From Sphingopyxis lindanitolerans (lineage in GTDB: Bacteria; Pseudomonadota; Alphaproteobacteria; Sphingomonadales; Sphingomonadaceae): DNA of 64,000 nucleotides. The first letter of the stretch is position 1, and each line of letters begins with the position of its first letter. Below the pieces are notes generated by a model that saw nothing but the letters and a program-made list of their open reading frames with translations, was not told the DNA's origin and ran no database searches. This document shows, one piece after another, positions 27,346 through 36,062 of the stretch. Position numbers and translations under genes: made by a program. The DNA lies in NCBI RefSeq assembly GCF_002993885.1, contig NZ_CM009578.1:2331751-2395750 (forward strand). Direction: 5' to 3'.

Positions 27346-28431
27346 TCAGGCCGTCACCAGCGCCGGATAATCGGTGTAACCTTCCGGCCCCGGCGAATAC
27401 CAGGTCTGCGGATTGTCGGCGGCCCAATCGGTGCCGGTGCGGATGCGCTCGACGAGGTCGGGATTGCCGATGAACGGGCGGCCGAAGGCGATCGCGTCGG
27501 CAAGCCCGCTCGCCAGCGCGTCCTCGGCGAGCGCGACGTCATAATCGCTGTTGAGAATCAGCGGCCCGTTGAACGCCGCGCGGATCGCGGGCGACTGTCT
27601 TGGCACGTCGGTGCGTCCGAACGTCCCGTCGGGGCCGGGTTCGCGCAGTTCGAGGAAGGCGATGCCAAGCGCATCGAGCGCCGCGGCGGCGGCCGTGAAC
27701 AGCGGTTCGGGGGCGCTGTCGTCGACCCCCTGCGAATCGCCGTTCGGCGACAGGCGCACCGCGACGCGGTCCTTGCCCCAGACGCCGATCAGCGCTTCGG
27801 TGACTTCGCGCAGCAGGCGGATGCGATTCGCGATCGGCCCGCCATAGTCATCGTCGCGCAGATTGCTGTTGTCGCGCAGGAACTGGTCGATCAGATAGCC
27901 GTTGGCGCCGTGAAGCTGAACCCCGTCAAAGCCCGCCTTCTTCGCATTTTCGGCCGCCTTGACATAATCGGCGATCACGCGCGGAATCTCGTCGAGCCGG
28001 AGCGGCCGGGCTTCCTCCAGGTCGCGGCGGCCGACCGGTGTATGCGCGCGGCCTTCGCCCTTGGTGGCCGAGGCCGAAACGGGCTGCTTGCCGTCGTTGA
28101 ACACCGAATGGACGAGCCGCCCCATGTGCCAGAGCTGCGCGACGATCCGCCCGCCCGCGTCGTGGACCGCGTCGGTCACCGGCTTCCAGCCTTCGACCTG
28201 CGCCGCGGTCCACAGCCCCGGCGCGCTCGGCCAGCCGAGCCCTTCCTGCGAGATGCCGGTGGCTTCGGAGATGATCAGCCCGGCCGAGGCCCGCTGGCGG
28301 TAATAATCGCGCGCCAGGTCGTTCGGCACGAAACCCGGCCCGGCGCGACCGCGGGTCAGCGGCGCCATGATGATGCGGTTCGGTGCCTCGATGGCTCCCA
28401 GCTTGATCGGATCGAACAGTGATGCGGCCAT
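27346..28431 (-). CDS. Old yellow enzyme family alkene reductase (NemA-like)
   Basis: 361 residues from the ATG at 28431, with AAGGA seven bases upstream. FMN-dependent TIM barrel: APLTRGRA near the N-terminus, QLWHMGR, QLHGANGYLIDQFLRD and, near the end, AFGRPFIGNPDLVERI. It reduces activated alkenes, quinones or nitro-compounds with NAD(P)H. Divergent from the EamA transporter with a 113-base gap. Confidence 0.94.
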   Translation of the reverse strand: MAASLFDPIKLGAIEAPNRIIMAPLTRGRAGPGFVPNDLARDYYRQRASAGLIISEATGISQEGLGWPSAPGLWTAAQVEGWKPVTDAVHDAGGRIVAQLWHMGRLVHSVFNDGKQPVSASATKGEGRAHTPVGRRDLEEARPLRLDEIPRVIADYVKAAENAKKAGFDGVQLHGANGYLIDQFLRDNSNLRDDDYGGPIANRIRLLREVTEALIGVWGKDRVAVRLSPNGDSQGVDDSAPEPLFTAAAAALDALGIAFLELREPGPDGTFGRTDVPRQSPAIRAAFNGPLILNSDYDVALAEDALASGLADAIAFGRPFIGNPDLVERIRTGTDWAADNPQTWYSPGPEGYTDYPALVTA

Positions 28432-28544
28432 AGTCCTTGCACCTTTCACTTTGTCCGCGACGACCCCATCGGTCGCCGCTATGGCCCGCGAAGCTATGGT
28501 TGCCGCGGCGCCAGCACAATGGTGGGTAGCAAAAGAAAATCTAA

Positions 28545-29453
28545 ATGAGCAACAAGAGCGACAGCGTGGACATGGCACCCGTCGCGGCGACGACGAACCG
28601 CTGGGCCTTTGCCGCGCTCCTCGGCGGCAATCTCGCGTTGTCGCTGACCGCGCTCGTCGTGCGCTTCGCCGACACCGGGCCGGTCGCAGCGGGCCTGTGG
28701 CGCCTGTCGCTCGCGCTGCCGGTGCTGCTCGTGCTTGCCTGGCGCGAGACTGGCGGACGGATGCCGTCGCGCCGCGCCCTGGGGATCGCGACTGGAGCGG
28801 GGGTCTTTTTCGCGCTCGATCTCGCCGCCTGGCATCTCGGCATCCTGCAGACGAAGGTCGCCAACGCGACACTGTTCGGCAACAGCGCCAGCCTGCTGCT
28901 CGTGATATGGGGCATCATGCTGTCGCGGACCTGGCCGCGCGGCTGGCAGGCGCTGGCGGTCTTGCTCGCCTTCGCGGGGTCGGCGCTGCTCATGGGACAG
29001 AGTTACGAGGCGTCGGCGGCCTATCTGGCCGGTGATCTGTTGAGCTTGCTCGCGGGCGCGCTCTACACCGGTTATGTGCTGATGATGCAGCGCGTGCGCG
29101 GCGAGGTCGGGGCCTGGTCGGCGCTCGCTATCGCGTCCGCCGCCGGAATCCCGATCCTGCTCGGGACCGCGCTCGCGCTGGGCGAGGCGATTCTCCCGCA
29201 TAACTGGACGCCGCTGATCATCCTCGCGGTGATGAGCCAGCTCGTCGGACAGGGCCTGCTGATCTGGGCGCTGCCGCGCTTTTCGCCGCTCGTCGTCGGG
29301 TTGACTCTGCTTGTCCAGCCGGTCGTCGCGGCGGTCGCGGGCTGGCTGGTCTTCGGCGAGACGCTGAGCCTGTGGGAGATATTCGGCGGCGCGATGGTCG
29401 CCGCCGCGCTCGTCCTGATAAGGTTGCCGAGCCGCGCGGCGCGGCCTATCTGA
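28545..29453 (+). CDS. EamA/DMT superfamily transporter
   Basis: 302 residues with ten hydrophobic segments arranged as two EamA repeats (about 20-150 and 165-295), the usual drug/metabolite transporter fold. The second repeat ends with the typical E-T-L-S-L-W-E-I-F-G-G block. Inner-membrane exporter; substrate unknown. It lies five bases before the COQ9 gene. Confidence 0.9.
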   Translation: MSNKSDSVDMAPVAATTNRWAFAALLGGNLALSLTALVVRFADTGPVAAGLWRLSLALPVLLVLAWRETGGRMPSRRALGIATGAGVFFALDLAAWHLGILQTKVANATLFGNSASLLLVIWGIMLSRTWPRGWQALAVLLAFAGSALLMGQSYEASAAYLAGDLLSLLAGALYTGYVLMMQRVRGEVGAWSALAIASAAGIPILLGTALALGEAILPHNWTPLIILAVMSQLVGQGLLIWALPRFSPLVVGLTLLVQPVVAAVAGWLVFGETLSLWEIFGGAMVAAALVLIRLPSRAARPI

Positions 29454-29458
29454 TTCAT

Positions 29459-30136
29459 ATGGCCCAAAAGCTGAACACGTCCCTGCCCGCCGATCCGACG
29501 CTCGACGAGATTCGCGCCGCGCTCGCACCGCTGATCGCCGAAGGAGCCGCGTTCGACGGCTTCGGCAACGCCGCGCTCGCCGACGCCGCGCGCCGCGCCG
29601 GGGTCGATCCCGACCTAGCGCGGCTTGCCTTTCCCGGCGGCGCGCGCGACATGGTCGATGCCTGGTTCGCCGACATCGACGCGGCGATGGCGGCGGCCTG
29701 GCCGGCCGAAAAGCTTGCGACGCGCAAGATTCGCGAACGGATCACGACGCTTGTCGAAACGCGCATCGACCTGCTCGCGCCTGCCCGCGAATCGCTGCGC
29801 CGCGCCCTCGCGTTGCTCGCGCTGCCGACCAATGCACCGCACGCGGCAAGGCTCGGCTGGCGCGCCGCCGACCTGATGTGGCGGCTCGCGGGCGACACCG
29901 CGACCGACTATAATCACTACAGCAAACGCGCGATCCTCGGCGCGGTCTATGGTTCGACGATGGCGGTGTTGCTGAACGACGAAAGCGAAGGCTTCGCCGA
30001 CACCCGCGCCTTCCTCGCGCGCCGCATCGACAGCGTGATGCGCTTCGAGGCCTGGAAACACCGCCGCGCCGCGCGCGGCATCGAACGGCCGAGCCTGGCC
30101 CGCTTCGTCGGCCGCCTGCGCTATCCGGGGCGCTGA
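29459..30136 (+). CDS. COQ9 family protein
   Basis: 225 residues from the ATG at 29459. The fold is TetR-like: an N-terminal helical part with AALADAARRAGVDPDLARLAFPGG resembling a degenerate HTH, then the COQ9 block RAADLMWRLAGDTATDYNHYSKRAIL. COQ9 proteins bind lipids and support ubiquinone hydroxylation in alphaproteobacteria and mitochondria. Confidence 0.92.
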   Translation: MAQKLNTSLPADPTLDEIRAALAPLIAEGAAFDGFGNAALADAARRAGVDPDLARLAFPGGARDMVDAWFADIDAAMAAAWPAEKLATRKIRERITTLVETRIDLLAPARESLRRALALLALPTNAPHAARLGWRAADLMWRLAGDTATDYNHYSKRAILGAVYGSTMAVLLNDESEGFADTRAFLARRIDSVMRFEAWKHRRAARGIERPSLARFVGRLRYPGR

Positions 30137-30189
30137 CGTTATCGGGGCGCTGACGGGCGATTTGCAATCAGGGCTGGCGTTCGCCTGCT

Positions 30190-30208
30190 GTTATTGATAA
30201 TCGCTCGC
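30190..30208 (+). promoter_or_regulatory. Fur-box-like site upstream of feoAB
   Basis: Two bases before the feoA ATG. By my count 13 of 19 positions match the classical Fur box, with the core TGATAATC intact at 30195-30202. The site covers the place where a ribosome site would be, so iron-loaded Fur could block expression directly. Identified by eye. Confidence 0.45.
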
Positions 30209-30210
30209 AA

Positions 30211-30459
30211 ATGATCGCGAAGCTCGATTCCTCGCCGCTCGGTCTCGCCGTGCGCATCGCCCGTATCGATTGGGCCGCGATGTCGGAGGACGAGGGACGC
30301 CGTCTGCGCGAATTCGGCCTGCTCGAAGGGTGTGAGGTCACCCCGCGCCATCGCGGCAGCATCTTTTCGCGCGATCCGCTCGCGCTGACGATCGGGCGGA
30401 TGCAGGTGATCATCCGCGCGCGGCAGGCCGCGGCGATCGAGGTCGAGTCGACGATATGA
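30211..30459 (+). CDS. feoA: Ferrous iron transport protein A
   Basis: 82 residues with an SH3-like FeoA core: REFGLLEGCEVTPRHRG and DPLALTIGRMQVIIR. FeoA is a small cytosolic partner of the FeoB iron transporter. Its end overlaps feoB by four bases. No clear Shine-Dalgarno is seen, so the transcript may have a very short leader. Confidence 0.9.
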   Translation: MIAKLDSSPLGLAVRIARIDWAAMSEDEGRRLREFGLLEGCEVTPRHRGSIFSRDPLALTIGRMQVIIRARQAAAIEVESTI

Positions 30460-32321
30460 CCGGCGCGATCCCCTCCATCGCCCTTGTCGGCAATCCCAAT
30501 GCCGGCAAGTCGAGTCTGTTCAACGCGCTGACCGGCGCGCGGCAAAAGATCGCCAATTATCCCGGCGTCACCGTCGAACGAAAGGCGGGGCATGCGAGCT
30601 TCGCCGACGGCCGGCCGCTGTCGCTGATCGACCTGCCCGGCACCTACAGCCTGATCCCCGCAAGCCTCGACGAGGCGGTGACGCGCGACGTCGTGCTCGG
30701 CAAACAGGTGGGCGAGACACGCCCCGACGCGCTGATCGTCGTCGTCGACGCCGCGAACCTCGACAATCATCTCTGCTTCGCGCTCGAACTGCTGTCGCTC
30801 GGCCTGCCGACGGTGATCGCGCTCAACATGCTCGACCTCGCGACCCGCGACGGGCTGACGCTCGATCCCGAACGGCTGTCGCGCGAACTCGGCGTGCCGG
30901 TGGTGCCGACCGTCGCGGTGCGCAGGCGCGGCCTTGCCGAGCTGCTCGAAGCGGTCGACGGCGCGATCGTCACGCACCGGCCACGCGCCGCCACGCCCGC
31001 GCCGCCGAACGACGCCTCGCTCCACCAGCGCGCCCGCGCGATCGCCCACGCCGCGACGATCGACGAGACTCCGGTGCGCCGCTGGACGCAGCGCGTCGAC
31101 CAGGTCGTGCTCCATCCCGTCGCCGGCCTCCTCATCCTGCTCGCGCTGATGTTCGTGATGTTCCAGGCGGTCTATGCCGCCGCCGAGGCGCCCGCCGACT
31201 TTCTCGAGGGCGGGATCGGCATCCTGCAAGGCTGGGTCGTCGATGTCCTGCCCGACGGTTTCCTGCGCGGATTGATCGTCGAGGGGCTGCTCGCCGGGGT
31301 CGGCGCGGTGATCGTCTTCCTGCCGCAGATCCTGATCCTCTTCCTCTTCATCCTGCTGCTCGAGGCGTCGGGCTATATGACGCGCGCCGCCTTCCTGATG
31401 GACGGGCTGATGGGCAAGGTCGGGCTGTCGGGGCGCGGCTTCATCCCGCTCCTCTCCAGCTTCGCCTGCGCGGTTCCGGGGATCATGGCGACGCGCGCGA
31501 TTCCCGACGAAAAGGACCGGCTGACGACGATCCTGATCGCACCGCTGATGACCTGTTCGGCGCGCATGCCGGTCTATACGCTGATCATCGGCGTTTTCAT
31601 CCCCGCGCGCACGGTCGGCGGATCGCCGATCGGATTACAGGGCCTCGTCCTCTTCGGCCTGTTCCTGAGCGGTATCGTCGGCGCATTGCTCGTCGCCTAT
31701 GTCCTTCGCCGGTCGGTGACCAAGGGCAATGCCGCGGGCTTCATGATGGAAATGCCGCGTTATCAATGGCCGCGCGCGGGCGACATCGCCATCGCGCTGT
31801 GGCAGCGCGCGTGGATCTTCCTGCGCCGCGCCGGCACGATCATCGCCGCGACCACCGTGGTGCTGTGGCTGCTCTTAAGCTTTCCCAAGGCGCCCGAAGG
31901 CAGCGCCGTGCGCCAGGTCGACTATAGCATCGCCGGCCATATCGCGAGCGGGCTGGAAATCGTCGTGAAGCCGATCGGCTTCAACCACGACATCGCGCTC
32001 GCGCTGATCCCCGCGATGGCGGCGCGCGAGGTCGCGGTGTCGGCGCTCGCCACCGCCAATGCGATCGATGCGGGCGATGACGAGGAAGCGGTGGCGATGT
32101 CGCTCGGCGAGCGCCTCCAGGGGCGTTGGAGCCTCGCGACCGCGCTCGCTTTTCTCGCCTGGTTCGTCTTCGCGCCGCAGTGCATCTCGACGATCGCGAT
32201 CACCCGTCGCGAAACCAACGGGTGGAAATGGCCACTGTTCATGGTTGGCTATTTATTCGCACTCGCCTATGCCGCTGCTGGTATCACATATTGGACGGCC
32301 GTCGCCTTCGGACTCGGCTGA
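30456..32321 (+). CDS. feoB: Ferrous iron transport protein B
   Basis: 621-residue inner-membrane Fe(II) transporter. The N-terminal G-domain has G1 GNPNAGKSS at 12-20, G3 DLPGTYS and the NMLD-type G4. The membrane part has two gate regions with conserved Cys: SSFACAVPGIMATR and MTCSARMPVYTLI. No separate FeoC gene is seen. Somewhat shorter than the E. coli form, like other alphaproteobacterial FeoB. Confidence 0.96.
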   Translation: MTGAIPSIALVGNPNAGKSSLFNALTGARQKIANYPGVTVERKAGHASFADGRPLSLIDLPGTYSLIPASLDEAVTRDVVLGKQVGETRPDALIVVVDAANLDNHLCFALELLSLGLPTVIALNMLDLATRDGLTLDPERLSRELGVPVVPTVAVRRRGLAELLEAVDGAIVTHRPRAATPAPPNDASLHQRARAIAHAATIDETPVRRWTQRVDQVVLHPVAGLLILLALMFVMFQAVYAAAEAPADFLEGGIGILQGWVVDVLPDGFLRGLIVEGLLAGVGAVIVFLPQILILFLFILLLEASGYMTRAAFLMDGLMGKVGLSGRGFIPLLSSFACAVPGIMATRAIPDEKDRLTTILIAPLMTCSARMPVYTLIIGVFIPARTVGGSPIGLQGLVLFGLFLSGIVGALLVAYVLRRSVTKGNAAGFMMEMPRYQWPRAGDIAIALWQRAWIFLRRAGTIIAATTVVLWLLLSFPKAPEGSAVRQVDYSIAGHIASGLEIVVKPIGFNHDIALALIPAMAAREVAVSALATANAIDAGDDEEAVAMSLGERLQGRWSLATALAFLAWFVFAPQCISTIAITRRETNGWKWPLFMVGYLFALAYAAAGITYWTAVAFGLG

Positions 32322-32354
32322 TCCTTCCCACTTTCAAGCGGAGCGGAGCGGCGG

Positions 32355-32921
32355 ATGGCAGGCAGCGTCAACAAGGTAATTTTGATCGGCAATCTGGGCG
32401 CCGATCCCGAAATCAAGTCATTCCAGAACGGCGGCAAGATCGCCAATATCCGCATCGCGACCTCCGAAAGCTGGAAGGACCGGATGACCGGCGAGCGCAA
32501 GGAGCGCACCGAATGGCATAATGTCGTCATCAACGGCGAGGGGCTGGTCGGGGTCGTCGAGCGCTTCCTCAAAAAAGGCTCGAAGGTCTATATCGAGGGC
32601 AGCCTGCGCACCCGCAAATGGCAGGATCGCGACGGCAACGACAAATATACGACCGAAGTCGTCATCGCGGGCATGGGCGGCACGCTGACCATGCTCGACG
32701 GCGCGCCGGGCGGCGGTGGATCGCGCGGCGGCGGCGACAGCTGGGGCCAAGGCGGCGGATCGAGTGGCGGTTCGGGCGGCGGCTGGGACCAGGGTAGCGG
32801 CGGCTCGGGCGGAAGCTCGGGTGGCGGCGGCTGGAACCAGGGCGGCGGCGGCAGCCCCGCCGGCGGCGGTGGCGGTCGGCCGCCCTTCGACGACGATCTG
32901 GACGACGACGTCCCCTTCTGA
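32355..32921 (+). CDS. ssb: Single-stranded DNA-binding protein
   Basis: 188 residues. An OB-fold N-terminal 110 residues ([16 protein letters not shown], then [14 protein letters not shown]) is followed by a long Gly/Ser/Trp/Gln-rich linker and the acidic tip [10 protein letters not shown] that recruits repair and replication proteins. Followed 15 bases later by mmcB, another DNA-repair gene. Confidence 0.97.
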   Translation: MAGSVNKVILIGNLGADPEIKSFQNGGKIANIRIATSESWKDRMTGERKERTEWHNVVINGEGLVGVVERFLKKGSKVYIEGSLRTRKWQDRDGNDKYTTEVVIAGMGGTLTMLDGAPGGGGSRGGGDSWGQGGGSSGGSGGGWDQGSGGSGGSSGGGGWNQGGGGSPAGGGGGRPPFDDDLDDDVPF

Positions 32922-32935
32922 GGATCGACTGAGCG

Positions 32936-33406
32936 ATGAGCGATCTGCTGACCGCCGCGGATGTCGCGCGCGGCGTGTGCCGGTTGTTCGCGCAGCAGGG
33001 GTTGGTTGCGATTCCTGAGGTGAGTTTGCCCAACGGGCGGCGCACCGACCTCACCGCGATCGACGCCAAAGGTCAGATCATCATCGTCGAGATCAAGGTC
33101 AGCCGCGCCGACCTGCACGGTGACGGCAAATGGCCCGACTATTGCGACTGGTGCGACCGCTTCTATTGGGCGCTGGCGGCCGGGCTCGACCCGGCGATTC
33201 TGGAAACGCCCGACTATCGCCCCGAAAGCTCGGGCCTGATCGTCGCCGATCGCTATGGCGCCGCGGTGGTCCGCGAAGCCGCAAGCCGCAACCTCGCCCC
33301 CGCGCGGCGCAAGGCCGAACTGCTGCGCATCGGCCGCCTCGCGATGCGCCGCGCGATGATCGCGGCGGACCCCGACCTGGCGGGGCCATGGGGCGAGGGA
33401 CTCTGA
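32936..33406 (+). CDS. mmcB: MmcB family DNA repair protein
   Basis: 156 residues. It shows a PD-(D/E)xK nuclease-like core: RRTDLTAID followed by IIIVEIKVSRADL, then GDGKWPDYCDWCDRFYWA, the family signature. In Caulobacter MmcB belongs to the LexA-regulated damage response. It is 15 bases after ssb, suggesting shared expression. Confidence 0.9.
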   Translation: MSDLLTAADVARGVCRLFAQQGLVAIPEVSLPNGRRTDLTAIDAKGQIIIVEIKVSRADLHGDGKWPDYCDWCDRFYWALAAGLDPAILETPDYRPESSGLIVADRYGAAVVREAASRNLAPARRKAELLRIGRLAMRRAMIAADPDLAGPWGEGL

Positions 33407-33459
33407 AAGCGTTGCACGCGAGGGCGCAGAGAGATCAGCCTGAGCCGAATGGCCCCAAA

Positions 33460-34074
33460 TTATCCCCGCGCCTGCATCCGCGCCAGATAGCGGGCGAGGA
33501 TGTCTATCTCCAGATTCACCGCGCGCCCGGCCGCCGCTTCGTCGAGCGTCGTCATCTCCTGCGTGTGCGGGATGATGTTGAGCGTGAAATGCGCGGTGCC
33601 GCCCGGCTGGTCGATCACCTCGTTGACCGTCAGCGACACGCCGTCGAGCGTGATCGAGCCCTTGGGCGCGATATGCGGCGCGAGCGTGGCGGGCGCCTCG
33701 ACGGTGATTTTCACGCTGTCGCCCACCGGCTCGATCGCGACGATCCGGCCCACCGCATCGACATGGCCGGTGACGATGTGCCCGCCAAGCTCGTCGCCGA
33801 CGCGTAGCGCGCGTTCGAGGTTGAGGCGGCGGCCCGCGTCCCACATGCCGGGCGCGGTGCACGCGAGCGTTTCGGCGCTTGCGTCGATCGCGAACCAGTC
33901 GCCGTCGGCGTTGCTACCCTTGTCGACGACGGTCAGGCACGCGCCCGAACAGGCGATCGACGCGCCCAGATCGATACCGCCCGCGTCATAGCGCGTCGCG
34001 ATGACGAGCCGCGTGTCGCCGCGATCCTCATGGGTCAATATGGTGCCGATGTCGGTGATGATGCCGGTGAACAT
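33460..34074 (-). CDS. ribE: Riboflavin synthase, alpha subunit
   Basis: 204 residues from the ATG at 34074. Starts MFTGIITDIG, as nearly all riboflavin synthases do. Two tandem lumazine-binding barrels follow, with CSGACLTVVD and GSITLDGVSLTVNEV. It dismutates 6,7-dimethyl-8-ribityllumazine to riboflavin. Seven bases after ribD on the same strand. Confidence 0.97.
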   Translation of the reverse strand: MFTGIITDIGTILTHEDRGDTRLVIATRYDAGGIDLGASIACSGACLTVVDKGSNADGDWFAIDASAETLACTAPGMWDAGRRLNLERALRVGDELGGHIVTGHVDAVGRIVAIEPVGDSVKITVEAPATLAPHIAPKGSITLDGVSLTVNEVIDQPGGTAHFTLNIIPHTQEMTTLDEAAAGRAVNLEIDILARYLARMQARG

Positions 34075-34081
34075 ATGCGCT

Positions 34082-35089
34082 TCAATCCCTTCGCACCCGC
34101 TCGTAGACGTCGAGTTGGTCGCTGCCAAGCAGGCGGCTGTCGGCAAGGCGCCAGCGGCCGTGTGCCTCGGCCAGGTCGGCCAGGCCGATATCGCCGAGCG
34201 CCGCCCGGCCGCCGCCGATCAGCATCGGCGCGCGATACAGCAGCAGCCGATCGACGCGGTCGGCGGCGAGAAAGGCCGCGGCGGCGCCCGCACCGCCCTC
34301 GACGAGCAGCGAATCGACGCCATCGATCGCCTCGGGCGACGATATGGCGGTCCACCCCGCAGGCGCCTTCCCGCGCGTCAGCAGCCATTTCGCCGGGCTG
34401 CGATCCTCCAGCCCCGGCAGCCGCACGTCGAGTCCCGGCGCGTCGGCGTCGAGCGTGCCGCGCCCGACGAGAATCGCCTGGTGCATCGCGCGTTCGAGAT
34501 GGGCGTGCGCCCGCGCCCGCTCGCCGGTGATCCAGCGGCTCGACCCGTCGGCCATCGCGATGCAGCCGTCGAGCGAGGTCGCGAGCTTCAATGTCACGAA
34601 CGGCCGCCCCCATGCGTGCCGCGTCCACCACGGCGCCATTGCTGCGCGCGCTTCGGCAGGCAGCAGCTCCTCGACGACCTCGACCCCCGCCGCGCGCAAT
34701 CGGGCGATTCCGGCGCCGTCGGTGCGCGGGTCGGGGTCGCGAGCCGCGATCACCGCGCGCGCGATCCCCGCGGCAATCAGCAGGTCGCTGCACGCCGGGC
34801 CGCGCGCACTGGCATGTGCGCAGGGTTCGAGGCTGACATAGGCGGTCGCGCCGCGCGCCGCGTCGCCCGCCGCCGCGAGTGCCATCGCCTCGGCGTGCGG
34901 CCGCCCGCCGGGCTGAGTCCAGCCGCGCGCGACGACCCGGCCCCCCGCTTTCGCGGGGGCAGGCTGGACGAGGATGCAGCCGACATTGGGATTCGGCGCC
35001 GACGCGGGACGCCCGCGCCGCGACAATGCGATCGCGGCGGCCATCCAGTCGGCGTCGGTGTGCCCGCGCTGTATCAGGGTTGGGGGCAT
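34082..35089 (-). CDS. ribD: Bifunctional pyrimidine deaminase/reductase RibD
   Basis: 335 residues. The N-terminal deaminase has the zinc sites HAEAMAL and PCAHASARGPAC; the C-terminal reductase has VTLKLATSLDGCIA and LLVEGGAGAAAAFL. It catalyses the second and third steps of riboflavin synthesis. Its ATG overlaps the stop of the preceding gene by the ATGA pattern, and a small tandem duplication lies exactly at this junction (35073-35100). Confidence 0.96.
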   Translation of the reverse strand: MPPTLIQRGHTDADWMAAAIALSRRGRPASAPNPNVGCILVQPAPAKAGGRVVARGWTQPGGRPHAEAMALAAAGDAARGATAYVSLEPCAHASARGPACSDLLIAAGIARAVIAARDPDPRTDGAGIARLRAAGVEVVEELLPAEARAAMAPWWTRHAWGRPFVTLKLATSLDGCIAMADGSSRWITGERARAHAHLERAMHQAILVGRGTLDADAPGLDVRLPGLEDRSPAKWLLTRGKAPAGWTAISSPEAIDGVDSLLVEGGAGAAAAFLAADRVDRLLLYRAPMLIGGGRAALGDIGLADLAEAHGRWRLADSRLLGSDQLDVYERVRRD

Positions 35090-35100
35090 CAGGGTTGGGG
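35073..35100. repeat. 13-bp tandem microduplication at a gene junction
   Basis: The 13-mer ATCAGGGTTGGGG occurs at 35073-35085 and again at 35088-35100, with a 15-base period. It spans the start codon of ribD and the stop of the upstream gene, so it alters the first residues of RibD and the last residues of the upstream protein. Confidence 0.6.
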
Positions 35101-35568
35101 TTTGGCCGTCGATGCTGCTCGCGGCCCGCGCGCGGCGCGTTCGGCCAGCGTCGAGTGCGTCTTCACCGGCTCGGGCTTCTTCATCGCCGCCGCCGCGACG
35201 GCGTCGCCCAGTGTCTCGCGCGTCACCCTGTCGGCTTCGGTCGAATCATATTCGACCCCCAGGCTTTTCGCGAGACGCTGAAATTCGGCGCGCTTTTCGG
35301 CATTGAGGCGCGTCGTCTCCTTTGCGCGCGCGACCCAGTCGGCGCGAATCTCACTCTCGCTCCGCGTCGATTTCCAATTCTCGAAATAGATGATCTGCGC
35401 CTTCGGCTTCTCATAGGGGATCAGATATTCCGAAACGCCGTGAAAGATGAACCAGGTCAGCGCGATCGCGACACCCCAGATCGCCCAGCGATGCGGGCGC
35501 GGTTCGCGGATATAGCCCCAGAAATCGCTGAAGCCGCCGGTGACATCCATATTGCTGAACATTCGCAT
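35089..35568 (-). CDS. Single-pass membrane protein of unknown function
   Basis: 159 residues. An N-terminal segment WGYIREPRPHRWAIWGVAIALTWFIF contains one membrane helix at about 28-45, then a polar, charged, likely helical periplasmic or cytoplasmic part (ENWKSTRSESEIRADWVARAKETTRL) and a low-complexity Ala/Pro tail. Conserved position upstream of ribD would explain its annotation only by context. No family name is certain. Confidence 0.72.
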   Translation of the reverse strand: MRMFSNMDVTGGFSDFWGYIREPRPHRWAIWGVAIALTWFIFHGVSEYLIPYEKPKAQIIYFENWKSTRSESEIRADWVARAKETTRLNAEKRAEFQRLAKSLGVEYDSTEADRVTRETLGDAVAAAAMKKPEPVKTHSTLAERAARGPRAASTAKPQP

Positions 35569-35623
35569 GGCGCCAATTTAGGGGATGTCGATCGATATTG
35601 CGAGCGTCCGATATTATGGGGTC

Positions 35624-35790
35624 GATTGCGCGCGGCGCCTACAAAAGGGAGATGATTGCAAAAAATGCAACTGCGGATGCTCATTTCGCAGTTGCACAAT
35701 TCATTGTGCAGTGCAATATCACCCTTGCCTTTTAGGCATCCTCTCCCAAAAACTTTCAAGGGTCGCCCTCGGGCGGCCCTTTTTTTCGAC
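35624..35790 (+). ncRNA. Candidate structured small RNA
   Basis: Part of a 494-base stretch without protein genes. A TATTAT box at 35612-35617 could serve as -10, but no good -35 is seen. Downstream come a perfect 10-bp stem (TGCAACTGCG 35666-35675 with 35687-35696), a second 7-bp stem (35694-35700 with 35703-35709) that competes with it, an outer ATTGCA/TGCAAT closing pair (35655-35660, 35712-35717), a C/U-rich single-stranded CATCCTCTCCC segment, and an intrinsic terminator at 35759-35786. No plus-strand gene lies upstream within 2.2 kb, so the terminator needs its own transcript. Family unknown. Confidence 0.45.
35759..35786 (+). terminator. Intrinsic terminator of the candidate small RNA
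   Basis: Stem AGGGTCGCCC / GGGCGGCCCT with a short loop followed directly by seven T on the plus strand. On the minus strand the following T-run is weak, so the direction is plus. Confidence 0.75.
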
Positions 35791-35892
35791 TTTTTTGGTT
35801 GAGAGGGTCGATTCGGTTCCTTTTGGCGATTTCCCCGCGCAGGCGAATGCCGGGTTTCGGGCGGGAAGCGACGCTTGGTATCTCCTACCTTC

Positions 35893-35969
35893 GTCATTCC
35901 CGCGAAAGCGGGAACCCAGTGTGGGGTCAGCCGACGCATGCTCTGGGTTCCCGCTTTCGCGGGAATGAC
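35893..35969. repeat. 27-bp perfect inverted repeat (GTCATTCCCGCGAAAGCGGG type)
   Basis: Arms at 35893-35919 and 35943-35969 are perfect inverse copies, separated by 23 bases. Each arm is itself palindromic (CCCGCGAAAGCGGG). This is a REP-like extragenic element. It lies downstream of the minus-strand thioesterase gene and might also stop transcripts, though there is no T-run. Confidence 0.75.
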
Positions 35970-36062
35970 AAAGAGGGGGAGGCGGCCGCTCCCCACCCCA
36001 AAGCGGCAACCCGCATCGGATTCACCATCCCTATGAAGATCGCCTTCGCAGCAGCGCGGGCT

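Noticed and set aside
35585..35968. 127-codon plus-strand open frame
   Set aside because: Crosses stems, the terminator and an inverted repeat; no coding character.
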